DNA of 64,000 nt from Neisseria musculi (lineage in GTDB: Bacteria; Pseudomonadota; Gammaproteobacteria; Burkholderiales; Neisseriaceae): assembly GCF_014297595.2 (NCBI RefSeq), contig NZ_CP060414.2, positions 62,001-126,000 of the forward strand, read 5' to 3'. The notes under the pieces are model-generated. The model was not told the DNA's origin and did not search any database. It worked only from the letters and a program-made list of their open reading frames with translations. The position numbers were made by a program, and so were the translations under genes. Positions 41,592 through 58,638 of the stretch are shown piece after piece. Numbering within the stretch: position 1 is the stretch's first letter; each line of letters begins with the position of its first letter.

Positions 41592-42488
41592 ATGTTTCAG
41601 TATCGTAAATTATTGTGGGTTTTGCTGCCGCTTACCGCAGTCGGATGTACATCATACCAAAAAGAAAAATGGATTGACACCGAGCAGGCCGCCTACAGCA
41701 CTTCGGTGCCGGATAACCGCTCTTCCGTTGTGTTTTACCGCCAGGCCGATGCCGTTAACGGCCCTACTGTCAATATTTATGTAAACGGCCAATATTCAGG
41801 CTCGTTGCAGCCGAATGCCTACCGCCAAGAAACCGTCTGTGCGCAAAACCAGCGCTTTTACGCCGAATTTACCAACAGCGATACCGGTTACCGCAATAAG
41901 CATAACTCCGGAGACTATTACAACCTGCCCGACCTGGCAGTATCTTTCTTTAAAGTAGTAGGCGACAGCAACGGCCATCCCGTGCTGCAGGCCGTTTCTC
42001 CCGAACAGGCGGAAGCCGAAATGAAAGGCATCCCGCGTCAAAACCACACCCTTTCGCGCGTGGTCAGCCAAGAGCAATGCGCAGTCGTGTTGAAAAAATA
42101 CAGCCTGCAAACTTCGGCTTTGTTCAAATTCGATCGCCACGACTATAACAATATGCTGCCCAAGGGTAAGCAGGAACTCTCTGCCATTTCTGAAGAAATC
42201 AAACAAAATCCCGACTTGATACGCGGCATCGTCGTTGTGGGCCACACCGATCCGTCCGGCACGTCTGCCTACAACCAGAAGCTCTCTGCCAATCGTGCGG
42301 CAACCGTAAAACAAGTCTTGGCCGAAAGCGGTTTGGACAGAAGATTGATTAGTGCAGAAGGCAGGGGTGAGCGCGAATTGGTAATCGGCAACTGCCGTAA
42401 AAAGCATCCTAACAATGCCCAAGCCCGAAAAGAATGCGACCAACCCAACCGTCGTGTGGAAGTGATTCTTCACGGTGAAAAAAAATAA
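41592..42488 (+). CDS. OmpA-family lipoprotein
   Basis: A 298-residue lipoprotein with lipobox L-T-A-V-G-C at residues 14-19. The middle region has no recognised domain but contains V-N-I-Y-V-N-G-Q-Y-S-G-S-L-Q, reminiscent of carbohydrate-surface or DUF2846-like beta domains. The C-terminal third is an OmpA peptidoglycan-binding domain: T-S-A-L-F-K-F-D, G-H-T-D-P-S-G-T-S-A-Y-N-Q-K-L-S-A-N-R-A and N-R-R-V-E-V. It lies 29 bases before the giant adhesin gene and is probably cotranscribed. An outer-membrane anchor or secretion accessory role for the adhesin is inferred from this linkage. Confidence 0.85.
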   Translation: MFQYRKLLWVLLPLTAVGCTSYQKEKWIDTEQAAYSTSVPDNRSSVVFYRQADAVNGPTVNIYVNGQYSGSLQPNAYRQETVCAQNQRFYAEFTNSDTGYRNKHNSGDYYNLPDLAVSFFKVVGDSNGHPVLQAVSPEQAEAEMKGIPRQNHTLSRVVSQEQCAVVLKKYSLQTSALFKFDRHDYNNMLPKGKQELSAISEEIKQNPDLIRGIVVVGHTDPSGTSAYNQKLSANRAATVKQVLAESGLDRRLISAEGRGERELVIGNCRKKHPNNAQARKECDQPNRRVEVILHGEKK

Positions 42489-42499
42489 ACTGAATTTAA

Positions 42500-49363
<6,864 letters not shown>

Positions 49364-49438
49364 CTTAACAGCTGGCAAATAGAGCTCTGCTGAATGAACC
49401 ACTCTCTATTTTTATCATTTTAATCAATAATTTGATCC

Positions 49439-49478
49439 AAAGGACTGAATCCTGTGCTGTATAGGGTTCGGTCCTTTT
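49439..49478 (+). terminator. Adhesin terminator
   Basis: AAAGGACTGAATCC pairs with GGGTTCGGTCCTTTT around a loop of about 11 bases, followed by T residues, 75 bases after the adhesin stop. A related hairpin occurs at 63812-63850. Confidence 0.75.
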
Positions 49479-50553
49479 TATTTCGGCTGAATCCTATTAT
49501 GGCCAAAAACAGCCAATCTACTTCGAACAATCGCAGCATTAGCCAGCTCCACAGTATCTGCTGCATTACCTAATGCCTGTCGTCTTATGGCCTTATAGTT
49601 ATTTTAGTGGATTGGCTATCACGGATATATTCATACAGAGCCGCCCCAACTCACAAACATATCCATACGTATAAAAGTATTCGACACTATTCAAAAATCT
49701 GTACCATTTCTAAACTCACTCATAAAAAGAGACAACACATATGTAAATCCATACTTGACTTTGAAATATATGCATACGCTGCTTAGGCATTGATTGGCAA
49801 AGACATCTTCTTATCACAGCACCATTGCCTACTTTATCCGCACATTTCTCCGACAGCACCAACCCAAACTGGTTCCGGTCTTTATGAATCAGGCTTTTGC
49901 TCCGCGTGATGCTTATCAGTTCGACTAGGGTGTCGAACCGTCTGTCCGGCCAGTCAAACCGCCAAAGCCAATGTTGCCCGTTTGCTGTGAAATTCAGAAT
50001 AAAATGAAACAAAGTAGAAATAGGTGAAACAAAATGCAGAGTTTTGCCTATTCTGATACTGTCAAAGATAAAAACAACCAATCATTCGCTTTCAGGAAAT
50101 TGGTATCCGGTAAATCTTTCCTGCTTTGGTGGTATTGTGCTGTAAAAAGTACCGATCCAAGAAAAAATCATCTTCAAGTCGTGTTTCGGGAAATCCTGCA
50201 AACAACATCCAAGGGGTTGGAACTCTACAACTTTATCAAAGAACATTTACCCCCTCCCCTACTATCCACTTACTGTATTTTTTCATACCGCTTACGGGTA
50301 TTAGATCGAACTTAAACGCATACTAGCGACTTGCCCCTACAACCATTCCGCCCCCGATCAGGAAAGAATGCTCAATTTGCTGTTGCCTCCCATTCCCAAC
50401 GAGTGGTAACGGCAGGTTGGGAAGTATTAGCTCCATCCCGCAAGATTTCCAAGAAAGACGCTGTCTTTTTATCGCATTTGAAATATGATGAGGCAACACA
50501 GCTTGCAGTCCAGAAATTGAGCAATCAAAAAGTGCACCACTTTCAAACCGATA
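49479..50553. other. Region without a recognisable gene, edge of mobile DNA
   Basis: About 1.07 kb at the boundary between the adhesin and the IS cluster. Open frames of 60-120 codons exist on both strands (for example 49716-50081 minus and 50034-50315 plus), but none has a recognisable motif or start signal, and they are not called as genes. The right end of the outer IS21-family element should lie in its last 250 bases, where AAAAGTGCACCACTTTC near 50528 resembles IS21 terminal repeats. Confidence 0.35.
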
Positions 50554-51278
50554 TCAGCAACGGTTTTTAAATCTGAAAGACTCGTTACCCGTTTCAATCA
50601 GTTCGCAACGGTGTAACAATCTGTCTATCAAAGCCTGCGTCATGGTTTCATCCCCAAACACACTACCCCATTTCGCAAACACCAAATTGGTTGTCAGCAC
50701 CAAACTGACTTTCTCATGTAAATGACTCAGTAGGTTAAACAGCAATGCCCCACCTTTTTGGCTAAATGGCAAATAGCCCGGTTCGTCCAATATCAGAAGA
50801 TCATACCGGCTCAGTTGTCCTACCATTTTGTCTTCCGAACTATCCCGGTCTTTCTCTAAATGGTTAACCAAATCCAATACATTGAAGTACCTCACCCTAA
50901 ATCCTTCCGAAGCTGCGTGAATACCCATGGCCGTAGCCAAATGGCTTTTACCGGTTCCCGGCCCCCCGATAAAATAATGTTGCGTTTGTGGCGTATATAA
51001 TCGTTCTCCATCAGTAGGCGGATATGGCTCTCGTCTGCCACGGATTGCTCAAACAGAAAGTCTGCCAAGGTTTGATGTTGTGCAAATTTCGCTGCCTTTA
51101 TCCTGTATTCGATACTGCGGATACGCCTTTGAGTCGGCTCCGTCCGTATCAACCGTTCTAAAATATCCGCCGTACTGCGTTTTCGACGGATACCGTCAGT
51201 AACGATTTCATCCCAATGCTCTGCCATCGCACTGAGTTTTAACTGCTCCAGTGCGGCTATGTATTCAGCTCTTTGCAT
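50554..51278 (-). pseudogene. istB: IstB (IS21-family ATPase) with one frameshift
   Basis: The first frame starts at 51278 (M-Q-R-A-E-Y-I-A-A-L-E-Q-L-K-L) behind a strong GGAGGAGG site. It runs correctly to N-I-I-L-S-G-G, then shifts inside a run of six G at about 50970. Restoring one base gives the Walker A G-P-G-T-G-K-S-H-L-A-T, and the second frame continues with L-L-I-L-D-E-P-G-Y-L-P-F to the normal end E-S-F-R-F-K-N-R. The rest is well preserved, so the lesion is recent or a sequencing error in a homopolymer. IstB is the AAA+ helper ATPase of IS21 transposition. Confidence 0.85.
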
Positions 51279-51292
51279 CGTGTGCCTCCTCC

Positions 51293-51393
51293 TTAAACCG
51301 TACCGTGTTCCTGTTGCCCATGGCGTTTCAATACGCTGTTGTAGCGGTTCAGGTCGGTTTGAACCGGTATGCTCAGCGGAATATCTTCGGTAT
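51293..51393 (-). pseudogene. istA: C-terminal tail of the outer istA
   Basis: On the minus strand the frame T-E-D-I-P-L-S-I-P-V-Q-T-D-L-N-R-Y-N-S-V-L ends in TAA 14 bases before istB. This is the usual istA C-terminus and junction. The remaining part of the gene continues beyond the inserted element, at 53357-54285. Confidence 0.75.
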
Positions 51394-51485
51394 TGTTACC
51401 GGCAGTGCAAAAATGACCACCTGACGGCAGTCAGAAATTGACCACCCTGACTTAAACTCGCAGCTTTAAAACAAAGGCTGCTTTC

Positions 51486-52450
51486 ATGTTGAATCAGGAG
51501 ACGGTTGCAGCCATCAAAGCGCTCAAGCAGCAAGGCAAATCCATTCAAGGCATGACCAAAGAATTGGGATTGTCTAGAAACACCGTTAAAAAGTATCTGC
51601 CTCACAAAGACTGCGCACCGCAATATCAAAGAGTCGGATCAAAACCCGGCAAGCCCGACCCCTTTAAAGACTATATCCGCTCCCGCATCGAAGCCGCTGC
51701 TCCCGGCCGGATTCCCGCTGCCGTGCCGTATCGGGAAATCCTCGAAACGGGCTTTCAGGGCAAAGTCGGAATCGTCAGTGATTATGCCGCCATCCTCAAA
51801 CCCAAACCCGATAACGAACCTGCGCTACGCTTTGAAATCAAACCCGGCCGGCAGATGCAGGCGGATTTCACCATTATCCGCAGAGGCGGCAACCCTCCGA
51901 AGGCCTTTGCCGCCACATTGGGTTACTCCCGAGCAAGCTGTGTCCGCTTCTATGACAACGGGCGTACCGAAGCACGGACAGACGGTTTGTGCAACAGTTT
52001 TGAACTCTTCTGCGGCATGGCGCACAAAGTGCTGTTTGATAATGCCAAAACCGTCATGATTCAACGTGATGCCTGTGCAGAAGACGGGCGCCGTCTGAAT
52101 CCGGTGTTGCCGGCAGCAGCCGACGGCTACGGTTTCCTTTCCAAAATCTGCCGCCATATAGGGCTGGGACTAAAAAGCAGAGTAGAGCTTTTCAAGCGTT
52201 ACCTGAAATCCGGTTTCATCATGCCTTTGCAGGCGACATTGCGTTCTTCAGGTTTGCTTTCGGATGTTCAGACGGCCGATGGCTGTATCGGCAAACGGCT
52301 TTCTCAAACAGCCGATGCACGAGTACACGGGACAACAGGGAAAATTCCAACATCCGTTTAATCCGAGAGCAGGAATTTTTACTGTCCCAGCCCACCACAA
52401 CAGGCCTGAAAGTATGCTTGCTTAAGCAGCCCGAAACCGGCATGACGTAA
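51486..52450 (+). pseudogene. istA: IstA transposase of the inner IS21-family element, frameshifted
   Basis: The frame from M-L-N-Q-E-T-V-A-A-I-K-A-L-K gives an N-terminal helix-turn-helix (L-G-L-S-R-N-T-V-K-K-Y-L), and the integrase core starts with M-Q-A-D-F-T near residue 123, followed by V-L-F-D-N-A-K. The frame breaks at about 52350 after H-G-T-T-G-K-I-P. A second frame continues with N-I-R-L-I-R-E-Q-E-F-L-L-S-Q-P to a stop at 52448. The usual IstA length is therefore lost, and transposition activity is unlikely. Confidence 0.8.
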
Positions 52451-52503
52451 AAGTATACCGACACGGGGACGGTATCGAATGCCGGCTGCCGTCTGAAAGC
52501 ACG

Positions 52504-53290
52504 ATGCCGAATCTTTCAGGTTCGGTACGGCGGTTATCCCGGCCGCCCTGTCTGTGCCCGGGCTTCAAACACTGTGAGATACGGCCTTTGGCTGCCCGCA
52601 GCATTCGGCTGAAAAAAAGCCCGTATGCCGACTTTATCGAACAGCTGCCGGATGCAGGGTTCAAAGCCAAAAACAGCAGAACGCAGGCAGCTTTGCTGAA
52701 ACCGGCAGGACAACCCTCCGTCAAAACGATGACGGAATATGGCTTTAACTTTGCAACGGGTGCGCCCTAAGCCCGATTGACGGAGTTGTCTGACTTAAGT
52801 TTTATCGAAAAGCACGAAAATGCGGTGCTGACGGGCCCCGGCCGGGCAGGTGAAACCGATTTGGCTGTTTCTTTGGCTTATCCGGCAGTAATGGCGGGTA
52901 TCAAAATCCGTTTCGTAACGGCAGCCGATTTGATGCTGCAACCGGCGGCGCATAATCGAGGAAAGCGGAAATCTTATCTGCAAGGTTCGGTTATGGGTCC
53001 GAGGCTGCCGGTGATTGATGAAACCGGCTGTTTGCCGTTTGAAAGAGAAGCCAACCTGTTCTTCAATGTTGCGGCCAAACGGTATGGGCGGGGCAGCATG
53101 ATTCTGAGGGCCGATTTGCCGTTCGGCCGGCGGGCCGGGGCTTTTGCCAACGATACGGCTTTGACTGCCGCCATGTCGGACAGATTACTCCGTCATTGTC
53201 ATGTTGTTCGGATAAGTGGAGAGATTTACCGTTTGAAGGACAAAAAGAAGATAGGCATTGCGCCTGTGATAAAGGAGATTTACCCCCCCC
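52504..53290 (+). pseudogene. istB: IstB of the inner IS21-family element, degraded
   Basis: One frame with an in-frame TAA at 52768 reads S-P-Y-A-D-F-I-E-Q-L-P, then L-S-F-I-E-K-H-E-N-A-V, V-I-D-E-T-G-C-L-P-F and D-R-L-L-R-H-C-H-V-V-R-I, clearly IstB. The Walker A region is altered to T-G-P-G-R-A-G-E-T-D, with the essential lysine replaced by Glu. Both the stop and this change show loss of function. Confidence 0.8.
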
Positions 53291-53356
53291 GTGGGATGGT
53301 TACAATCAAACTGCCGGTTCCGGTTTTAAAGTGGTCGGTTTTGACGGCCGTGGACA

Positions 53357-54285
53357 GTATCGCCGGTTCGTTTAAACGATTGATGATGTTCTGTACCGCC
53401 GCCGTGGGCATACCGTACGCCAATGCCGATTCGGCTGCCGTCACGCCGGCTTCCCGTATTCGGCAATCAGTGCCGATAGTTCCGCCATGGCCCCGTCTGC
53501 GGATTTCTGTTTCATCAGGCGTTTTTGCAGCTCTTTGACGGCAGGAGGCAATATCCGTTGTTCGAACGGTTCCCCGTTTCTCAATGCGCCGGGTTTGCGT
53601 TTGAGCCGCGGCAAGTCATGCTGGGGCTGATAAGCAGTCTGTCCTTTACCGTGTAAGCTGAAGTGCAGGCACTTCCTGTCCGCCCGCTATCTGTATCCTG
53701 TCCAAGTAAACATGAAGGCGGCCTGCCGTCTGACTAAATGACAAGGGGTGCGCTAACGGCTGCCTTCAAAGTTCACCGGGCACTGACTGTTCACGGCAAG
53801 GCTTGAAACGCGCGGGAAAATGAAGCTGTGCACCGGGGCATCCCCAATGCGGAGCGGCGGTTGCACAACTTGCGGTGCGGGCATCAAGGCGGAAATATCG
53901 GCAGCCGGGAAAGGGCGGGCCTTCAAACACAGCGGAACCGTTCGGGCCGTCTGAAAGCCGGGCACAAGGCCGGCGGCAATCTTTCAGACGGCCTTATTCT
54001 TGCGGGAAAACTTCTGCAACCGTCTGCTGTTTGAAATGGGGATGTTTGCGTTTGGCCGAGTCACTGTTGCACCTTTCGGGCAGATAGCGGTTAAACCCTT
54101 CCATAGCAAAGAAAGCCAACATCTGCGGGATAGTGTTGTTTACTACGTTGGTATTTGGCCGGGGCAGGGTTTCGGTGCAGATGTATTGATTAACGGTTCA
54201 GCGGTTGATGTCGGACTGTTTGGCGATTTGTCGGACGGATACGCCCTGATGAAACAGACGGCGTGCTTTGGTAATGGTTTCCATG
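53357..54285 (-). pseudogene. istA: Main part of the outer IS21-family istA, degraded
   Basis: The N-terminus on the minus strand at 54285 reads M-E-T-I-T-K-A-R-R-L-F-H-Q-G-V-S-V-R-Q-I, a typical IstA start. Near 53600-53360 the C-terminal part reads K-P-G-A-L-R-N-G-E-P-F-E and R-I-L-P-P-A-V-K-E-L-Q-K-R-L to I-I-N-R-L-N-E-P-A-I. The middle is scrambled or deleted and holds several uptake sequences. Its last codons lie at 51293-51393, on the other side of the inserted inner element. Confidence 0.7.
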
Positions 54286-54499
54286 TTAATCATTGCCGGG
54301 AAACTCCATAAAAGTGGAGAGTTTATCAATCATCGGGGGTACTTTTAGATGCCTATTGACATGCTCGGCATTCCGCAGCTTCCAAAAACAGTCGTATGCG
54401 GATAGATTTGATCGGCGGTTGGGATGGAGACATACCGTTTTGAATCAGGATTGTAAAAATAAGGGGCTTAGGAAGCAAAATTAGCCCAAGGGTCGATTT

Positions 54500-55065
54500 C
54501 TCAGTATTTTAAGCAAGACTAATACAGATCATCATGCCTGTGATTGAAGCGAAATTAGGTTTCCTTTAAGTGTAAATAAAAAGTCTGTTTCGGTACACCG
54601 TTAAATTTAACCAAGCGGTTTTTGGCATAACCCCAAAACAATTCGATGCCGTTAATGTGTTGCGCACCCCGGGCGAACTCGTCTACACCATGATGTACCC
54701 TGAAGTGCTTTTCACAGCCCATATCAACCAAGCCGTGATAGCCGCTTCGGTATAGACTTTGTCGTCCCGTTTTAAGATGCCGAAAATAATGGTTTTGCCT
54801 CCCTCTCCCCCGCCCGCCCTCGGATGCGTTTGGAGCCGAAGTAGGATTCGTCCAGTTCGACCACACCGGCAGAGGGAGTTTGCCGTTCACATTCAGCAGC
54901 CATACGGCAACGCAGTTTGAGAAACAGATATTGGCACTTTGGGTACTGATGCCGGTGAGTCTGGCGGTATCGGAAGCGGTCAAATCAAGTGTGAAAAGGC
55001 GCAGGATTTGACGGAATTTTGATTCGGTAATTTTACTGAACTTTTGGTATTTGTTTTTAATAGGT
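54500..55065 (-). pseudogene. IS1595-family transposase pseudogene
   Basis: The frame starts near 55060 with Y-Q-K-F-S-K-I-T-E-S-K-F-R-Q-I-L-R-L-F, then T-A-S-D-T-A-R-L-T-G-I-S (helix-turn-helix). It ends with H-I-N-G-I-E-L-F-W-G-Y-A-K-N-R-L, F-N-G-V-P-K-Q and L-H-L-K-E. Frameshifts separate the N-terminal, D-E-S-Y-like and C-terminal parts. A second fragment of the same type occurs near 58370-58520. It probably inserted behind the Tn7-like tnsB. Confidence 0.75.
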
Positions 55066-55068
55066 ATA

Positions 55069-56548
55069 TCAGAAGCTTAACATCATTTTTGCTGATTTTG
55101 CTTCGTAAGCCCCTAAATAAATTACCGATACATCCCGAGGATCACGCCTAAAGATAAGCTTCCATGACTTGCCGTGCTCGGTCAAACCGATATAAGGGGA
55201 AAGCGTAAAATCGAAGTAATACAGGCCGTCCCATCTCACCCTTGTGTTTTGTATGGTTCGCTCCGCGTAAGGCATGAAATCCAGCATTAAAGTTTGTGAG
55301 TCTGCCGGAATAGCGGGTAGGCCTCGTCCGATATTTGCCGCCATACCGAAAATACCTTCTTTCCACTTTGTTTCCGGTGACATTTGTAAGGCGGAGTGAA
55401 TTTTTTTGTGATAGACATTAATGATTTGCTGCAACAGCTAAGTTTCAAATTCACCGAAAGTCAGGCTGGCATTTTTTCGGAGTCGTAATTGTCTTTGTAT
55501 TTGACATTGGAGAAGGTGGTACCGGCAATGGATGAGCTTCCTGCATGAATGTACCGATAAGCCGCTTAATGTGTCTGCCGTAATGCGTAGTTCTGACGGG
55601 ACGAAATTCCAAGTTGATACCATATTCAGCACAGGCCTTTTTGAATGTATCCGAATGGAAGCCGGAACCGTTATCCACATGGATTTTGTTAGGCAGCCCT
55701 CATGCTTCTATTTGCCGCTGTTTGCCTCCAGCCAAGCTTCTTTCTGTAATATCGCATGGGAAACATACAAAACTACCGAAATTTCGGGAGGTGCATCGAG
55801 CGAGAGGTAGTAGCCACAAATCATGCAGCTGTAAATATCAATGGCTAATGTCAGCCACGGTCTGCCGATAGGTTAGCGGGTTACATCTTCCCTGTTGCCG
55901 CGTTTATGCAAAACTTCCTTCTCTGAAAGGTCGTTTATCCTTTTGCGAATAGAGTTATTGGTCGGAGCTTCAATTCCGTTTTGTAAGCAAATGATACAGA
56001 CTTGCTTTATTATTTATTTTTGAAATAAGCGTTGCTTTGAAAGATGGTATTTGTTGATGGCTTCTCGAATGATATTATCCACTTGAAGATTAAGCATCAA
56101 AGAGCCTTTCCTCCAGCCTCGCTGTTTGGGAATCAAAACACTTAAAGTGTTACAGGCGGAAAATGCTTTACACTATCTATATAACGAGACATACCCGATA
56201 CCTTTCTCTTTTGCATAGGCTTCAATTGAAGCTCTTCCCTGCACTTTCCCATTTATCAGGGGTTCTAATAATTCACGGCGGCGCATAGCTTTAGCCTAAA
56301 GCTCATCTGGCTAAATCTGAACAGTAAGGCGTAGTCTCAGGAGCGAGTACAGTCAAATCGGTAATGAGTAAAATTTGCTCATGCCTACCTTCTTCATCTT
56401 CACCTAAAATTTGGGTAAAGTCGATTTGTTTGGTGATACGGTATTTCTTCCCGCTGGGCATATGAAGAACATATTTGTTGACCGCTAAATCTAACGATCT
56501 TGATCTTTCAAGGCTTATAATTTTTGGATCAGATTGATTATTTTTCAT
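55069..56548 (-). pseudogene. Decayed TnsB-type DDE transposase
   Basis: The N-terminal 81 residues are still open (M-K-N-N-Q-S-D-P; K-K-Y-R-I-T-K-Q-I-D-F). Further down the minus strand, fragments give W-L-T-L-A-I-D-I-Y-S-C-M-I-C-G-Y-Y-L-S-L with the first catalytic Asp, H-V-D-N-G-S-G-F-H-S with the second, and H-Y-G-R-H-I-K-R-L-I-G-T-F-M where the catalytic Glu of the usual G-H-I-E-R-L-I-G-T is Lys. The C-terminal part is M-L-D-F-M-P-Y-A-E-R-T-I and W-K-L-I-F-R-R-D-P-R-D-V-S-V-I-Y-L. This is the rve plus Mu-transposase C-terminal layout of TnsB. Several frameshifts and stops make it dead. Confidence 0.75.
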
Positions 56549-57125
56549 TTTCAGCAGCCCATATAAAGGAATCAGACGTAATCAGCTGATTGATGTCTGT
56601 AATCAAAATACCGCTTGCCAACATTTTATAAATCAGCCTGTATCGTTCGTTTTCTTCAGCATGAGAAAATAAGGCCAAGCAATCTGAAATTTTGTTTATT
56701 TTTTGGCAAGAAATTGCTGAACAGTTTCAACATGATGTGAGTCAAAAGCTGTGTGCCTTAAATAAACAAACAATTGAATATTATGAAAAACTTGTCCACA
56801 AATACGGTTTTCATCGTAAATATGAAAAAGGAAATTATGATTTTGCGCCCAACGATAGGCAGCTTTCTATTTTGTCAGCCATTTGCGCTAATGCTGTCGA
56901 CATCACGCTTCCGGCTTCGCCTCAACTAACATTCCTTCATAGTTACTATTTCGAAATAAGACTAAAAAATCAGGAGTATATTTGTACTTTCTGCATGATA
57001 AAATCACATTTTAATGAGGATTCATAAGGAATCGATTCATTTCCTCGAAAAGAATAGTGGCCCAATACGCTACGATGGGTGGGCTGATTTTCCGCATTTG
57101 TTGAAATATTTCGTAATCCTTTCAG
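56538..57125 (-). pseudogene. Decayed TnsA-type endonuclease
   Basis: Minus-strand fragments in order are N-Q-P-T-H-R-S-V-L-G-H-Y-S-F-R and I-P-Y-E-S-S-L-K-C-D-F (catalytic Glu position), Y-T-P-D-F-L-V-L-F (catalytic Asp), M-L-V-E-A-K-P-E-A (catalytic Lys), W-A-Q-N-H-N-F-L-F-H-I-Y-D-E, and a C-terminal L-I-Y-K-M-L-A-S-G-I-L-I-T-D. This is the TnsA heteromeric transposase endonuclease. The stop at 56538 overlaps the tnsB start by 11 bases, the usual coupled arrangement. Frameshifts and a central deletion inactivate it. Confidence 0.7.
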
Positions 57126-57413
57126 TTTCCTATCTCAACCATAGTTGAAATACAGGACTGTTTGAATAATTTGTGATTCAATTTACCGTTTTTCACTTAT
57201 TGCTGGTATTTTTGTTTCATCTATTTCTGAGTTAAGGAGAAAGAATTAGGGTTCTTGGGTTGGAATGTTTCAATTTATTCTGAATCTCACACCAGCCCAT
57301 CAGCTATGGCAAGCAATACTTGGAGTGTGAACCCGACCGGCTGCGGGAGGAGGTAGTCGGTCGGTGAATTAAAGAGTAAGGAGACAAAAAAACATCAAAA
57401 ACGTATCGGCTGT

Positions 57414-58140
57414 TTGCTCTGCCCACCTCAATTCCGAGGAGTTTTGCTGCATGATATGAACCACGACTTCGTTGGATGCGTCAATTATTCCGACAGAACT
57501 AAAAACCGCTATCTTGCATTGATTCGTTCCATCTTGAACATAGCTGCGCATGAGTGGCAATGGTTGGGAAACGTACCGAAAATCACGTTATACAGGAAAG
57601 CCAGACGGCACGTCCACAGGCTGATGCAGAACGAAGCACAGAAACTCATCGCAGCTTTACTCGGATACCTAGCCGATATGGCGATTTTCAAGTTTGGCTG
57701 CAGGATTCAGGAAACGAAATGTGCTGGATTTGAAGTGGGAGCAAATAAACCTGCAACAAAAGACAGCTTGGATTTATCCTGACAAAACCAAAGCGGGGCG
57801 GATCATAGGTATTACGCTGAATCAGACGATGGTCGGTGTATTGGAAAAACAGATGGGTAAGCACCCATCATTTGTTTTACCTATCCGAACGGCAATCAAG
57901 TTGTGTTGGCTGAAGTAGGGATTAATGATTTTAGATAGAATAACTTGCATCACACATGGGCAAGTTGGCCGGTTCAATCCGGTGTTTCCTGACTGCTTTG
58001 CCGGAAATGTCTGTTAGGAAAGCATCAGTATGCCCATCTCGTGCGTGCCGAAACACTTGTACGAACATGCTGCATTATTGGATGGTGCCGGTCTTTTTCA
58101 GCAAAAATTTAGCACTCCACCCAATAGGTTGGGCGGAGAA
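57414..58140 (+). pseudogene. Tyrosine recombinase (phage integrase) pseudogene
   Basis: Joined frames give the core-binding part R-T-K-N-R-Y-L-A-L-I-R-S-I-L-N-I-A-A, then the catalytic start G-F-R-K-R-N-V-L-D-L-K-W-E-Q-I-N-L and A-W-I-Y-P-D-K-T-K-A-G-R. After another shift comes H-H-T-W-A-S-W-P-V-Q-S-G, where the usual box is L-R-H-T-W-A-S-W. At least three frameshifts are needed. It ends about 35 bases from tRNA-Asn, the usual position of an integrase beside its tRNA attachment site. Confidence 0.8.
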
Positions 58141-58175
58141 AAAAACCTAAATGATTGCTTAGGCTTTTAAAAAAT

Positions 58176-58251
58176 TGGCTCCCCGACCTGGGCTCGAACC
58201 AGGGACCTGCGGATTAACAGTCCGTCGCTCTACCGACTGAGCTATCGGGGA
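58176..58251 (-). tRNA. tRNA-Asn (GTT)
   Basis: A 76-base cloverleaf with encoded CCA on the minus strand; TCCCCGA/TCGGGGA acceptor stem, anticodon GTT (complement at 58216-58218). The integrase pseudogene lies at its 3' side, marking an integration site. Confidence 0.95.
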
Positions 58252-58638
58252 AAATAGGCTTAATTATATCGAGGATTTGGAAAATGTCAATATTTTTTAC
58301 GTTATTTTTTCGCCTTAAATACCAGTAAATTGAATCGAGAGTCTAAGAATCAAAATTCATTTTAAAGGATTCCTCTCAGCATCTTCAACAGCACTTATAC
58401 AAATCATAATGCCTTATGCTTGAAACAAAATCCAGCTTCTTTCAAATACAGGTAAAACTTATGTCGGTACACGTTAAATCACGACAAGCAATGCTCGGTA
58501 TAGCCCCAAAAACAGGCTTAATGAACCTTTAGGTTTGCTTTCTTCTTTTTTATCTCTTAATCACAAAATAATTTAGAAGCTTAAAAAGAAAAAACACTCA
58601 ATATAGTGATACATTTCTGAAATTAAATTAAAAAACAA

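Larger units (their letters stand above)
51394..53356 (+). mobile_element. Inner IS21-family element, inserted in another IS21-family istA
   Basis: The left end TGTTACCGGCAGTGCAAAAA and the right end (minus) TGTCCACGGCCGTCAAAACC are imperfect inverted repeats starting TG, each followed by GACCAC. The 1963-bp element is flanked by GTAT on both sides (51390-51393 and 53357-53360), compatible with a short IS21 target duplication. A fragment of the same element lies at 24173-24464. Confidence 0.8.

Noticed and set aside
51259..51441. Short plus-strand frame at the junction of the two IS21 elements
   Set aside because: It crosses the insertion boundary and is antisense to the istA tail and istB start.
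56692..57027. 111-codon plus-strand frame opposite the tnsA relic
   Set aside because: The minus strand gives an ordered TnsA-like series; the plus frame has no recognisable feature.
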